The position numbers and the translations under genes are program-made. Positions 12,646-21,600 of a stretch of 33,057 bases of DNA are shown here, one piece after another. The notes beneath the pieces are model-generated. The model ran no database searches and was not told the DNA's origin. It was given only the letters and a program-made list of their open reading frames with translations. This DNA comes from a virus. Location: IMG/VR virus record IMGVR_UViG_3300006334_000143, positions 1 to 33,057 of that record. One strand, written 5' to 3'. Every line of letters starts with the position of its first letter. Position 1 is the stretch's first letter.

Positions 12646-14324
12646 TTTTGTAATACCATAACATGTATACCATTCCACCAACCATTAGGATCTTCTGGAA
12701 CTTTAGTTAATATTTTTCTCTCAAACAATAAATTTAATTTATGTTCTTTTACCCAGAACTCAGATGATTGCACAACACCCATAAAGTTTGCATCATCAAC
12801 AACAAGAATAAACTTGTCTGCAAGTGCAGGAATTAAAAATGTAAGATTATCATACTGAGCTTGTGGATCGTGGTCTGCGTCATAGAAAATTACATTAGGT
12901 TGTTTGTGTATATCTCTAGGAGTTAGATCTTGAATAGTCTTAGCACAAAAATATTGTTTCTCTTGTAGTCCTGCCCAAAATATTTTCTTAGGATCTTCAT
13001 ACCCTTCTACCTCTACTTCATCTCTAAAAGGTGATATCTCTTTCTCAGAATAATTATCTATAGCAAATGATTCTACATCTCTATTCATAGTAGCAGCATA
13101 GAATGTACTGCCAGCATGAACTCCTAACTCCATGTAGATTGCATCAGGTTTAGATAATAAATTATTTAAAAAATGTCTTACTATGTTAGATGACAGACCT
13201 TCATACTTATATCCTTCCTCTATAAAATTACTTTCTCTCCTTGCTGCCTTATCAATAGATTCTAATACTAATTTAATATCATCATCAAAATGTCTGTCGT
13301 TCTTTTTCATTCTAGATTGAACAACAGAATCACAATAATTACAGTCCCAACAATCAAACTTACAATTTTTAATTTTTTCTCGCCATATATCAATTGGTCT
13401 TTCTTCTAAAGAGACGTCTTCAATATACTCATTGAACTGTGGATGTAAAAGTTCTTCATTAGTTTTCCATCTATTAATAATAGACATACTCTCATAGAGA
13501 CGCATAGCATTTTCTCTACCATGCATCTTGAATACATCTATACCAAGATCAATAAATTCTTCCCAGTCTTCTCTCCATGGAGATATAGTTGCTGCTTTCA
13601 ATGATGCAGCAGGATCTTTCTCATCCCATGTAGAACAAGATACTCTACTGATACTATCATTAAAATATTGTGGATCATCTTTTTCTCTCACCATATTATA
13701 ATGGTAATGCTCTGGCATGATCGGGCATCCACCCCAACACCACTCATTAGAAAGTAATGATATCTTGACAGGTTTACCTATAGATGCACAATATTCTTTT
13801 GCTTTCTTAATTCTAAGTAGAGAATCTCTATCACGCATAAGATCTCTGTCTAGATTAATATAGTAGAATCCTGCCTTTGCAAGATTTACAATTTCATTTG
13901 GTCTAGTAACTTCTCTAAGTATAGTATTCTTTACTTTTAATTCTGGAAACTCTCTTTGTATCTGCCCAGTCAACATCCATGTTGTATGTGGTAGAGTAAC
14001 TATACGAACACCATTGTCATACAAGAATCTAAAATTCTCAATAAAAATATCCAAGTTCTCTTGTGTAGGAGGAACTTGGATATTATTAAATGTTGCAGAC
14101 AAAGGTATCCCAGTTTCCTGTGATACAAACAAAGCATTTAAAGTTGTCTCTCTAATGTCGCCATCAATTACATCACCCATCGCATCCTGTGTGAAGGGTG
14201 GCATACGACAAGTAAAATAGATATCGTAGATATATTCCTTGTGTTCTTTTAGAAAAGGAATAAATTGGTTTACTACAAAATCCTCAGGTAATTTAGTATT
14301 AAGAGGTAGCGAGAAACTTGCCAT
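12642..14324 (-). CDS. U32-like iron-sulfur domain fused to a SAM methyltransferase
   Basis: 560 residues, two parts. Residues 1-335: a TIM-barrel-like domain resembling the peptidase U32 / UbiU-UbiV / RlhA family. Cys39, Cys179, Cys196 and Cys200 (WCWGGCPIMPEHY) are spaced almost as the iron-sulfur cysteines I recall for UbiV, and GIDVFKMHGRENAMRLYESM matches the U32 FK-x-x-GR-x-x element. A second cluster, Cys321, 325, 328 and 331 (CKFDCWDCNYC), follows. Residues about 380-560: a class I methyltransferase resembling the Methyltransf_24/TylF group, with motif I IYMELGVHAGSTFY, acidic Asp423 (SFAIDNY), FYDADHDPQ and ILVVDDANF. U32 proteins in bacteria perform oxygen-independent or prephenate-linked hydroxylations of RNA or quinones. 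The substrate here is unknown. It overlaps the neighbouring genes. Confidence 0.75.
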   Translation of the reverse strand: MASFSLPLNTKLPEDFVVNQFIPFLKEHKEYIYDIYFTCRMPPFTQDAMGDVIDGDIRETTLNALFVSQETGIPLSATFNNIQVPPTQENLDIFIENFRFLYDNGVRIVTLPHTTWMLTGQIQREFPELKVKNTILREVTRPNEIVNLAKAGFYYINLDRDLMRDRDSLLRIKKAKEYCASIGKPVKISLLSNEWCWGGCPIMPEHYHYNMVREKDDPQYFNDSISRVSCSTWDEKDPAASLKAATISPWREDWEEFIDLGIDVFKMHGRENAMRLYESMSIINRWKTNEELLHPQFNEYIEDVSLEERPIDIWREKIKNCKFDCWDCNYCDSVVQSRMKKNDRHFDDDIKLVLESIDKAARRESNFIEEGYKYEGLSSNIVRHFLNNLLSKPDAIYMELGVHAGSTFYAATMNRDVESFAIDNYSEKEISPFRDEVEVEGYEDPKKIFWAGLQEKQYFCAKTIQDLTPRDIHKQPNVIFYDADHDPQAQYDNLTFLIPALADKFILVVDDANFMGVVQSSEFWVKEHKLNLLFERKILTKVPEDPNGWWNGIHVMVLQK

Positions 14325-14547
14325 AATCTACGATCACTGCTTCCATATATAAATGTTCTTCACCAGGTTTATCTACTAAGATATCCTTGTGTACTTCTGC
14401 TAATTGTTCCAACTTTACTTGATCCAATTGTGGATATGTAATAGTGTCGCCACTTGTATCCCCTAATTCATACCTTTGCCATATAGCATGATGAATTACA
14501 GGTAATAGATCAAGATGTCTACTTGTTGGATTAAAAAATCTATCCAT
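14299..14547 (-). CDS. 82-aa hypothetical protein before the oxygenase block
   Basis: 82 residues from ATG 14547 (MDRFFNPTSRHLDLLPVIHH), chosen because AAGGGGAC sits just upstream, a strong Shine-Dalgarno. A longer in-frame start at 14586 has none and lies inside the preceding gene. It overlaps the preceding gene by 8 bases and the next by 26. The sequence is soluble with a helical QLDQVKLEQLAEVHKDIL segment. No family recognised; it is the first gene of the putative oxygenase transcription unit. Confidence 0.75.
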   Translation of the reverse strand: MDRFFNPTSRHLDLLPVIHHAIWQRYELGDTSGDTITYPQLDQVKLEQLAEVHKDILVDKPGEEHLYMEAVIVDYGKFLATS

Positions 14548-15376
14548 TGTCCCCTTGTAATTTGTATTGGTTTTCACCCTGTCCACTATATTTATGTTCT
14601 AACAGTTTAGGCATTACTATACCATCCTGTGCCAACTGTGCTTGTAACTTAGGTGCGATCATTTTATTTAGTTTGTCAATACCACCACCAATCATACCAG
14701 AATACTGAACAGCAACACCAAGTGTTTCTACCTGATCTTCCTCTGGCATATCCATGATTGTAGTCATGTTACCAGAACCAATTCTACCATAAGAAATAAT
14801 ATCCATTGCTGCTTGTTTGCCCATACGAGCAATCCAATACATTCTTACTTCCTGATGATTCTCTTGACAATAATACTCTAAAGGATGCTCGTCGTCAACA
14901 TATTTGTCAACAACATTTAAGAAATACTTTAACTCTAGTTCAGATTGCCTGAGTTTCCTTTTCCAAATACCAATATCATAATCATTTTTTTCCATATCAA
15001 TTTGCATCAACTCTCTATCAAGTTCGTCAGGAAGCAATGGCATGTCCCTGTTCAATCTTTTTCTAAGAATCTCTGCCTTTCTAAGACTATTTCTATTCTC
15101 CATGTATGCATGATATCTAGTTTCTAGTTCCATCAATGCTTGACGGACTTTTCTCCATGGAGTTAATTGAGGGTCAGCAACAAAGTGCTCACACTCATAC
15201 TCTGTCATACCACTATCAAAACGCATAGATGCAGACAAGACATCAAAGTCTTTCTTAGTGAGTGCGAACTCGTCTACAAATGACTTTGATAAATGTATTT
15301 CGTTTGTGTCTGAACTTATTATATTTTTTACGTCTGCAATTATATCTGAAAAATTAGCGTCAGAATTTAAAGACAT
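14540..15376 (-). CDS. Putative virion structural protein (278 aa)
   Basis: 278 residues, highly helical and charged: long helices at about residues 80-165 (METRYHAYMENRNSLRKAEI-like stretch, then DYDIGIWKRKLRQSELELKY) and a C-terminal Gly/Met-rich segment (GRIGSGNMTTIMDMPEEDQ, YSGMIGGGIDKLNKMIAPKL). I believe similar proteins are conserved in cyanomyoviruses in this position, next to tail-fibre genes, and are treated as virion proteins, but I cannot name a T4 homologue. It overlaps the upstream gene by 17 bases. A helical scaffold, chaperone or baseplate role is equally possible. Confidence 0.7.
   Translation of the reverse strand: MSLNSDANFSDIIADVKNIISSDTNEIHLSKSFVDEFALTKKDFDVLSASMRFDSGMTEYECEHFVADPQLTPWRKVRQALMELETRYHAYMENRNSLRKAEILRKRLNRDMPLLPDELDRELMQIDMEKNDYDIGIWKRKLRQSELELKYFLNVVDKYVDDEHPLEYYCQENHQEVRMYWIARMGKQAAMDIISYGRIGSGNMTTIMDMPEEDQVETLGVAVQYSGMIGGGIDKLNKMIAPKLQAQLAQDGIVMPKLLEHKYSGQGENQYKLQGDNG
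14589..14596 (-). promoter_or_regulatory. Possible late promoter for the 82-aa gene and oxygenase array
   Basis: CATAAATA on the minus strand (then TAGTG), one base from the T4-like consensus, about 42 bp before the start at 14547. It is inside the end of the preceding coding region (codons for HKYS), so a coding coincidence cannot be excluded. Confidence 0.4.
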
Positions 15377-16169
15377 AGGGTTCTACCTCATACTCTGGTT
15401 TGCGATCCCAGTCAGTATCAGATTTTGTTCTCCCCATCTCAATCGCTTGCTTTTGAGGCAACATGATACCAATGTGATCTTCATATAATATATTTAGGTC
15501 CCATACAGAATCGCAATTTTCAAATTTCTTTATCAATATCTGGTATTGTACTAACATTGTAGATAGTTTATCTTCCCATGCTTCTGCATTTGTAAGTATC
15601 TTATTTGCAAGAGTGTCTTTGTCAATATGTCTTTCAGCAGATAGGTAGTCTAAGAAAGGAGTTTTACTACCACCTAGTCCTTTATTTTCTAACCATTCTC
15701 TTGCTTCATGCTTTTGGATTTCCCAAGATGCTACTTCTAGATCTGTAGTGTTCTTAAGATTCTTAAGACGTGTGTTGTATTCATCTTCAATAATTTCTTT
15801 TGCAAAATATATCATGAAGTCTACAACTTCTTTCTTAATTGCATCTGTAAGTTCAATGGGAACTTTTAAAACTGGGTTAGCAGGAGTCCATGCATAACCA
15901 GCTGAATCAACTGATGCAGCAACTTTACCATATGGTCTAATTTCTGAGAAGAAGTTTGATCCGTTATATGCTTGTGCTTTTGTAACTTCTAAGTATTTGT
16001 GTTCCCATTCTTTAGATATAGTTTGGAAAACTGTTTCACTGACCTCTACACATGAGAAGTGCATCAACGAAAACATTTCGCTGTAGTGCAGTCTGGTATC
16101 TCCAGAAGCAGTCATGTTTACAAACTGTTCTGGATTGATTTCTTTTTCGTTGACGATTAAGTATCTCAT
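15360..16169 (-). CDS. Putative virion structural protein (269 aa)
   Basis: 269 residues, mixed alpha/beta. The first 110 residues are beta-rich and aromatic (RLHYSEMFSLMHFSCVEVSE, WAPN-type turns), then a long helical region (TDAIKKEVVDFMIYFAKEII ... EAREWLENKGLGGSK) and a tail with VQYQILIKKFENCD. I do not recognise a domain. The start overlaps the fibre gene stop by one base (TAATG) and the end overlaps the next gene. Context suggests a tail or baseplate component. Confidence 0.7.
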   Translation of the reverse strand: MRYLIVNEKEINPEQFVNMTASGDTRLHYSEMFSLMHFSCVEVSETVFQTISKEWEHKYLEVTKAQAYNGSNFFSEIRPYGKVAASVDSAGYAWTPANPVLKVPIELTDAIKKEVVDFMIYFAKEIIEDEYNTRLKNLKNTTDLEVASWEIQKHEAREWLENKGLGGSKTPFLDYLSAERHIDKDTLANKILTNAEAWEDKLSTMLVQYQILIKKFENCDSVWDLNILYEDHIGIMLPQKQAIEMGRTKSDTDWDRKPEYEVEPYVFKF

Positions 16170-17455
16170 TATTGTGCTCGTTTAGCAGTTACAGAAGCGG
16201 ATGCTGAACAGCAACCACCAGAAGATGTTCCATAATGTCCTTTTGGTCTAGTAGCAGCTGGCATATTTGTTTCAACGTCAGTGGAGTAATCCCACTTAGT
16301 TGTATGGTTGTTCTGCTGACCATCATATTGTCCCATCATGTATCCTTTGTCTTGTCCCATCATCATGTTTTCTTCACCATAAGCACGAACTTTAGTTCCG
16401 TTCTTAAGACCAGCTCCAGATGATCCACTGTATTTAGTCCAAGGTGATGTAACGTTGTTACCAGTTCCACAGTAGAAGTGACCATACTTAGAAGGAAGTG
16501 GTTTACAAACTCCGTCAGGAGCCATGTTAGATGACCAACCAGCCCAACTATCGTTAGAATGATTGACGTAGTATCTACTACCACGGAAGGATACCCAAGA
16601 TCTATTCTCATCACCACAAGATGCAGTGTGGTCATTACCAGATGGTGAGTTACCTACCTGATACATGATCTCAGATGAGTAGTGAAGTTTACCTACAGCA
16701 GAGTTACCTCCACCTAAGTTATAACCAAACTGTTGTACCTGTGCAGTAGCAGTTGAGTTTCTATCTCGGTTAACTGGCATATTCCAACCACCAACAGTTG
16801 TATATCCCATAACTCCTCTAGGATCGTCTCCTTCCCAACCATATGGTGAGGTTGGAGAGTAAGTACCACCGCCTGGGTTTGATCCTGTAGTACCAAACAT
16901 TCGTCTCATACCTGTGTGTAGGTTGATCGAGTCTGTAAAGTTAGAAGATCCCGTGAAAGAGTTAACGCAACCATGACCATACCCGAAGTAATCACTCCAT
17001 GTACAGTCAGCGTAAGTAAGTGCTCTAGTTAATTGTTCTCCACAATAGAAAGTAATATCATTTGCATGCCATGTTTTATTAACCGTTCTCCAAGGATTAG
17101 ATCCTTTATACCCCGCCACCAGATAACCATGTGTTATCAAACTTCTGTATCTAAATCCTGTTAAAGGTGCAGACGCAACTGTCTGACCAGGATACGCCCA
17201 GAAAACACCATTACTTCCATCAGATACTAGATAAGAACCTCTAGTTACATCTGCTGGTTCTGGTATACCACCACCAACTTCATCCCAGTCTGAACCATTC
17301 CAAATCTGTGCCTTACCTTCAGATGTATTGAAGATTAATTGACCTACGTTTGGTGATGCTGGTCTATTCGAGTTATTAAAAGATGGCAGCTTAAGACCTT
17401 GCGTCGTTAAACTCGCATTACCTGTTAAAACTGTTCCAACTGTTAACTGAGACAT
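16169..17455 (-). CDS. Putative tail fibre/collar protein with distinctive C-terminal domain (428 aa)
   Basis: 428 residues. The N-terminus (QLTVGTVLTGNASLTTQGLK, RPASPNVGQLIFNTSEGKA, QIWNGSDWDEVGG) is the common cyanophage fibre N-terminal module, in which the GxLIxNTxxxxxxxWNGxxW pattern recurs. The rest is a Gly/Ser/Tyr/Trp-rich domain with conserved-looking cysteines (TFYCGEQL, YADCTW, GHGCVNS, TASCGDEN, DGVCKPL, FYCGTG, SGGCCSAS) and many aromatic residues, suited to receptor or sugar binding. It ends in basic TAKRAQ. A late promoter lies 25 bp upstream (17487-17480). Tail-fibre assignment is by composition and position; the specific receptor is unknown. Confidence 0.7.
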   Translation of the reverse strand: MSQLTVGTVLTGNASLTTQGLKLPSFNNSNRPASPNVGQLIFNTSEGKAQIWNGSDWDEVGGGIPEPADVTRGSYLVSDGSNGVFWAYPGQTVASAPLTGFRYRSLITHGYLVAGYKGSNPWRTVNKTWHANDITFYCGEQLTRALTYADCTWSDYFGYGHGCVNSFTGSSNFTDSINLHTGMRRMFGTTGSNPGGGTYSPTSPYGWEGDDPRGVMGYTTVGGWNMPVNRDRNSTATAQVQQFGYNLGGGNSAVGKLHYSSEIMYQVGNSPSGNDHTASCGDENRSWVSFRGSRYYVNHSNDSWAGWSSNMAPDGVCKPLPSKYGHFYCGTGNNVTSPWTKYSGSSGAGLKNGTKVRAYGEENMMMGQDKGYMMGQYDGQQNNHTTKWDYSTDVETNMPAATRPKGHYGTSSGGCCSASASVTAKRAQ

Positions 17456-17479
17456 GGTTACACTACTTTCCTATAATTG

Positions 17480-17487
17480 TATTTATG
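17480..17487 (-). promoter_or_regulatory. T4-type late promoter before the 428-aa fibre gene
   Basis: CATAAATA on the minus strand, 25 bp before the ATG at 17455 and overlapping the stop codon of the preceding small gene. Good sequence and position match. Confidence 0.55.
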
Positions 17488-17836
17488 GTTTTGGATGCTC
17501 TTCTTTAACAGCTTTAATATGAGCATACCATTTTGATGTTTCTTTACCTGGTAAACGACCTTCATCAATGTCATGCCAAAGCATGTCTAATTGCTCTGCA
17601 AACATATCATATTTAATTCTTCTTTCAAGATCGTAAGGAGGCACTGGTAGTTCTTTTTTCTCGATCTGACCAGTTCCTAAGTTGTAATGATACTCAGGTG
17701 CTTCGCACCCTTTTTCAATTTCATAAGGACCGTCTGCCCACATGAAATCTTCATGAACTTCAAATCTGGCATCAGAACCACCTTTTACGATTTGTATGAC
17801 CTCGCCAGTATATTTGTTAATTAGTGATTGATGCAT
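17483..17836 (-). CDS. Small tail-fibre-associated protein (117 aa)
   Basis: 117 residues. The C-terminal half (PPYDLERRIKYDMFAEQLDML, WHDIDEGRLPGKETSKWY, IKAVKEEHPKP) follows a pattern I know from short proteins encoded next to phage fibre genes, with the EQLDMLWHDID...AVKxxxPKP signature; they are usually called hypothetical or fibre-assembly-like. The N-terminus is a small beta-sheet (YTGEVIQIVKGGSDARFEVH). It starts two bases after the glycine-rich protein and probably aids assembly of, or caps, that fibre. Confidence 0.7.
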   Translation of the reverse strand: MHQSLINKYTGEVIQIVKGGSDARFEVHEDFMWADGPYEIEKGCEAPEYHYNLGTGQIEKKELPVPPYDLERRIKYDMFAEQLDMLWHDIDEGRLPGKETSKWYAHIKAVKEEHPKP

Positions 17837-17838
17837 GA

Positions 17839-18594
17839 TTATGTGTAGTTATAAACGATAATACAGCCTGCACCACCATAACTGTTATTGTGTGCAAAAC
17901 TGTTTTGTGAATAGTAACCGTAACCTCCTCCAGATCCCCATTGTCCATGAGTAATCTCTTCTTGGTTATTGGCATAGTGATGTGAACCACCAGGTTTGTG
18001 CCAGAAACTAGATCCTGCACCACCTTCTCTGTCTGCTCCGTGTGCCATTTCACCACCACCGCCAGGTAAGTTAATGTCACCACCAGATGCTGATCCACCA
18101 GGACCTCCCTGATATGGGTTATCTGTTTGACCACCTTGTCCACCAGCAGCAGTTACATAAGAACCAAAGGATGAAGTTCCTCCAGTTCCACCTCTACCAC
18201 CGTTACGAGCATATCCTCCACCACCACCATATGTGTAGTTGACAGAGTTTACACTAGAAACATCAATGTATTTAATAGCAGTTGCTCCACCACCGCCACC
18301 AGCACCACGGTAAGAGTTGTCATTAACTCTTGCTCCACCGCCACCACCTGTACAATATACAAGAACATGATTACAACCACTAGGTTTAGTCCAAGTTCCT
18401 GATCCACCAGAGGTTGACTTAGAGTTCCATGTACCATCTTGAGAAGTAAATGTTTGAATGCTTATCAAAGCACCAGGAGTTGCCATGGATGAATATCCAC
18501 TGCCATTCCACACTCTTATCTCATCATTTTGCAAATCCATAATATTAACACCAGCGGTGTTTTGGATCTGATCTACTTTTAAAATACCTGCCAT
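17839..18594 (-). CDS. Glycine-rich tail fibre protein (251 aa)
   Basis: 251 residues. A short N-terminal attachment segment (GILKVDQIQNTAGVNIMDL) of the kind that starts many cyanophage tail proteins, a linker with WTKPSGCNHVLVYCTGGGGG, then a long glycine-rich domain with runs such as GGGGGATAIKYI and GGRGGTGGTSSFG and a C-terminal AGCIIVYNYT. Glycine-rich sandwich domains of this type form distal fibre tips that bind receptors in phages. A late-promoter motif inside the end of the upstream giant gene lies 39 bp before its ATG, and AAAGGAA is a good ribosome binding site. Confidence 0.8.
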   Translation of the reverse strand: MAGILKVDQIQNTAGVNIMDLQNDEIRVWNGSGYSSMATPGALISIQTFTSQDGTWNSKSTSGGSGTWTKPSGCNHVLVYCTGGGGGARVNDNSYRGAGGGGGATAIKYIDVSSVNSVNYTYGGGGGYARNGGRGGTGGTSSFGSYVTAAGGQGGQTDNPYQGGPGGSASGGDINLPGGGGEMAHGADREGGAGSSFWHKPGGSHHYANNQEEITHGQWGSGGGYGYYSQNSFAHNNSYGGAGCIIVYNYT

Positions 18595-18606
18595 CTTTCG
18601 ATTCCT

Positions 18607-21600
18607 TTATACAATAGCCCAGTTACCACCACTATTTATAGTGACTGTATAACCGTTAGCAATGGTGATAGGTCCTGCACTAATACAGTTAATGTTTGCA
18701 GGAATTGTTATGTTTTCAGCAACAGTGTTACTGTTTGACTTGAATATACCGTAAGAGTCGATCCACTGTTTAACGCCATTAGCATATAGAGCACCATTCT
18801 CTATGTTAGTATCTCCAGAAATATGTAACTGATATGTTGGATCAGTTCTATTGATTCCAACTCTAGATAATCTGTAAATATCTAGATTGTTAGATGCTTC
18901 TGTCCATCTAGATGTTACGAACTCAGAGTTGTTCTGGAACAACTGTCCGTTAATGTTCATATCACCTTGAACATTTAGATAGTAACTTCTAGTTGTGTTT
19001 GATTCAGAGTCAACACCAGATATTGCTGATGTATTAATAGCAACTCTTCTGTCACCTCTAACATAAATTGCAGGAGTGCTATCCCAGTTCTGACCACCAT
19101 TGTTTGTAGATGGTGTTATCTCAAACGCATTGTTATGACCAATCTGGTTACCAAGTCTAAAGTTTCTTTGTGAGTTAGAACCTAAGAAGTACAGTGGAGC
19201 ACCAGAGTTATCATTAGCACTATCAATAGTGATACTGACCATATTGGTAAGATTTCTAGCTTGGTTTAGAATTCTTGTTCCATTTACATAGTAACCAAAT
19301 GGTGAGTTTACACCAGAATCATCATAGATTTGGAATTGAACTTTGTTACCATCTTCTGGTTCAATAAAGTCAAGACCTTCTGGATTTGCTCTGATTGCGA
19401 AATCAGCAGTAGCAGGGTTGTCATTACTATCAGAAGTTCCGTTAAAGTAAATTGTTGGATTAACATTTTGTAAGAAGATATCTCCACGAACATCTAAAGC
19501 TGCTACTGGATTTGTAGTATTGATACCAACCTCATTAGCAGATACATCAACAAACAAATTACCAGAAACATTAAGATCATTATTAATGTTAACGAAACTA
19601 TTGAGGTTTGTAAGACCAGCAACTGTAAGTCCAGAACCACCACCAGTGATGCTCAATGAACCAGTCATTGTATCACCAGTCTTCAATACGTTAAGTGATG
19701 CAGAACCTGTTAAGTTTGCTGTAATTGTTCCAGCAGAGAAGTTACCAGATCCGTCACGTTGTACAGCATAGTTTGGTGTGTTAGAACTTGCAAATTGTAT
19801 GTTACCTTGGTTCCAAACAACTTGGTTTTTAATTGTAAGTCCGTTAGCATCTACAACATCAACGTTAAGAGAACCAGATCCTGCAGATGCATTACCACCT
19901 GATGCTTCTATCTTAGCGTTGTAACTAGCAGCAAGCTGAGATGAGTTGAATAATATTCTAGGTGTAGTTGCGTTACCATCTTTTCTACCTAGTTGTAACT
20001 GTCCAACACCACCATCACTATGTAAGTTACAAACTTCTAGTGTGTTACCATCTTCAATAGTAAAGTCATCAAACTCTACTCTGTTAGATGCAGTACCAAC
20101 TGTTAGAGCACCAGCAAAGTTACCAGATGTAAGTCTACCAATTAGAATTGTGTAGTCATTAAAGTTATCATTAACATCATCGTTAGTAACAACGTTGTCG
20201 ATAACAAAACTACCAACACCCTGTGCGTTAGCATTGTAAAGGTTTACAGATGGGTTGTTAGGATCGCCAGGTATGAATGGTGCTGTATTTAATATTTGAC
20301 CTGAGACATATATTCTAAACTTAGGATCACCAGCAAATGCCTTGATTGTGACCTTATCTCTAAACTTAGTCTCACTAATAAATCTAGGAAGTCTATTATC
20401 AGATAATGTTCCGTAGTTAATGTTTAATGCATTCTGATACCATTTTCCTTGTCTGTTGTCTAGTTTGTCAGAATCCATTCCAGAATCAACACCATCACTT
20501 AATGATGTCCATACCTTTGCCCATGAATTCCATGTGCTGACTCCGTTACCAGAACCACGAAGATACATGTTGTCATCATTAGCAAATGCAAGTTGTCTTA
20601 CACCACCAAACGATGCGTCAAAACCAGATGCACCATTTCTTATACTTAGAACTAAGTGCTTAGTAGATGTTCCAGTTCCAATACCTGTGTTAACTGAAGG
20701 ATATGCAGTTCCTAATCCATTAGAACTGTTGAATACTGTGTTAGCAATAACACCTTCAACAAAACTGTTTGGATTTGGGTTAGATGTTGGGTTGTTAGTA
20801 CCAGTCTGTAATCTAATTGTGTTAGCAGAAGATCCACTAATGTCAATACCATATATACCACCCAATCTGTCTTGTGGAACTTGTCCAGCAAACAAATGAT
20901 TTGCATTGGTATAGTAATTACCTTGCTGTCCATCTAATAAGTCAGCATCCAGTCCACTATCAGGACCTGTCTTAAGTTCAACAGATCCGTTTCCTGCTTG
21001 ACCAATATTGAATTGTGCTTTCTTATATCTGGAAACACCAATTGTTCCGTAGAGGTCAGCAGAAATTGTTAGGTCAGTAACCCTGTTAATATCAAGAGAA
21101 ACGTTTGCATACTGTCTATTGACTGTACTTACTTTCGCATTTAATACTAAACTAGATCCACCACCAATTGATGTAGGTGCAACCGTAATTGAGAAGTCAG
21201 CATTGTATCCAGTACCACCATCAGTAACAGTAAGTTCTGTAACTGCGTTACCAGCAACAACAATATTTGCTTTTAGTCCTGTACCAGTACCACCCTGTAA
21301 AGGTTGGTCAAAATATTGTCCGTTTGTAAATCCTGATCCGCCGTTTGCAATGATAACATCATCAACAAATCCACCCTGTGTAAAGGTAGACTCAAATGTC
21401 ATTGGTGATTCACCACGCTCAAACTCAATAATTGTTCCTAATGGAATATTCTGAGTAACTGGATTGTTCAATGCTATGGTTGTTAATCCAGCAGCAGTAA
21501 CAACACCAGTGATACTTGTATTAGATTGTATTCCAGCAACACCAGCAAGAACATCGTGACCGATAAGAACGTCAGAGTTCGTGGTAAAGACCATGGATGA

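Noticed and set aside
13320-13420. CKFDCWDCNYC cluster as a radical SAM motif
   Set aside because: The radical SAM C-x3-C-x2-C motif would be N-terminal in the barrel; here the cluster follows a U32-like domain. The spacing C-x3-C-x2-C-x2-C is noted but not enough.
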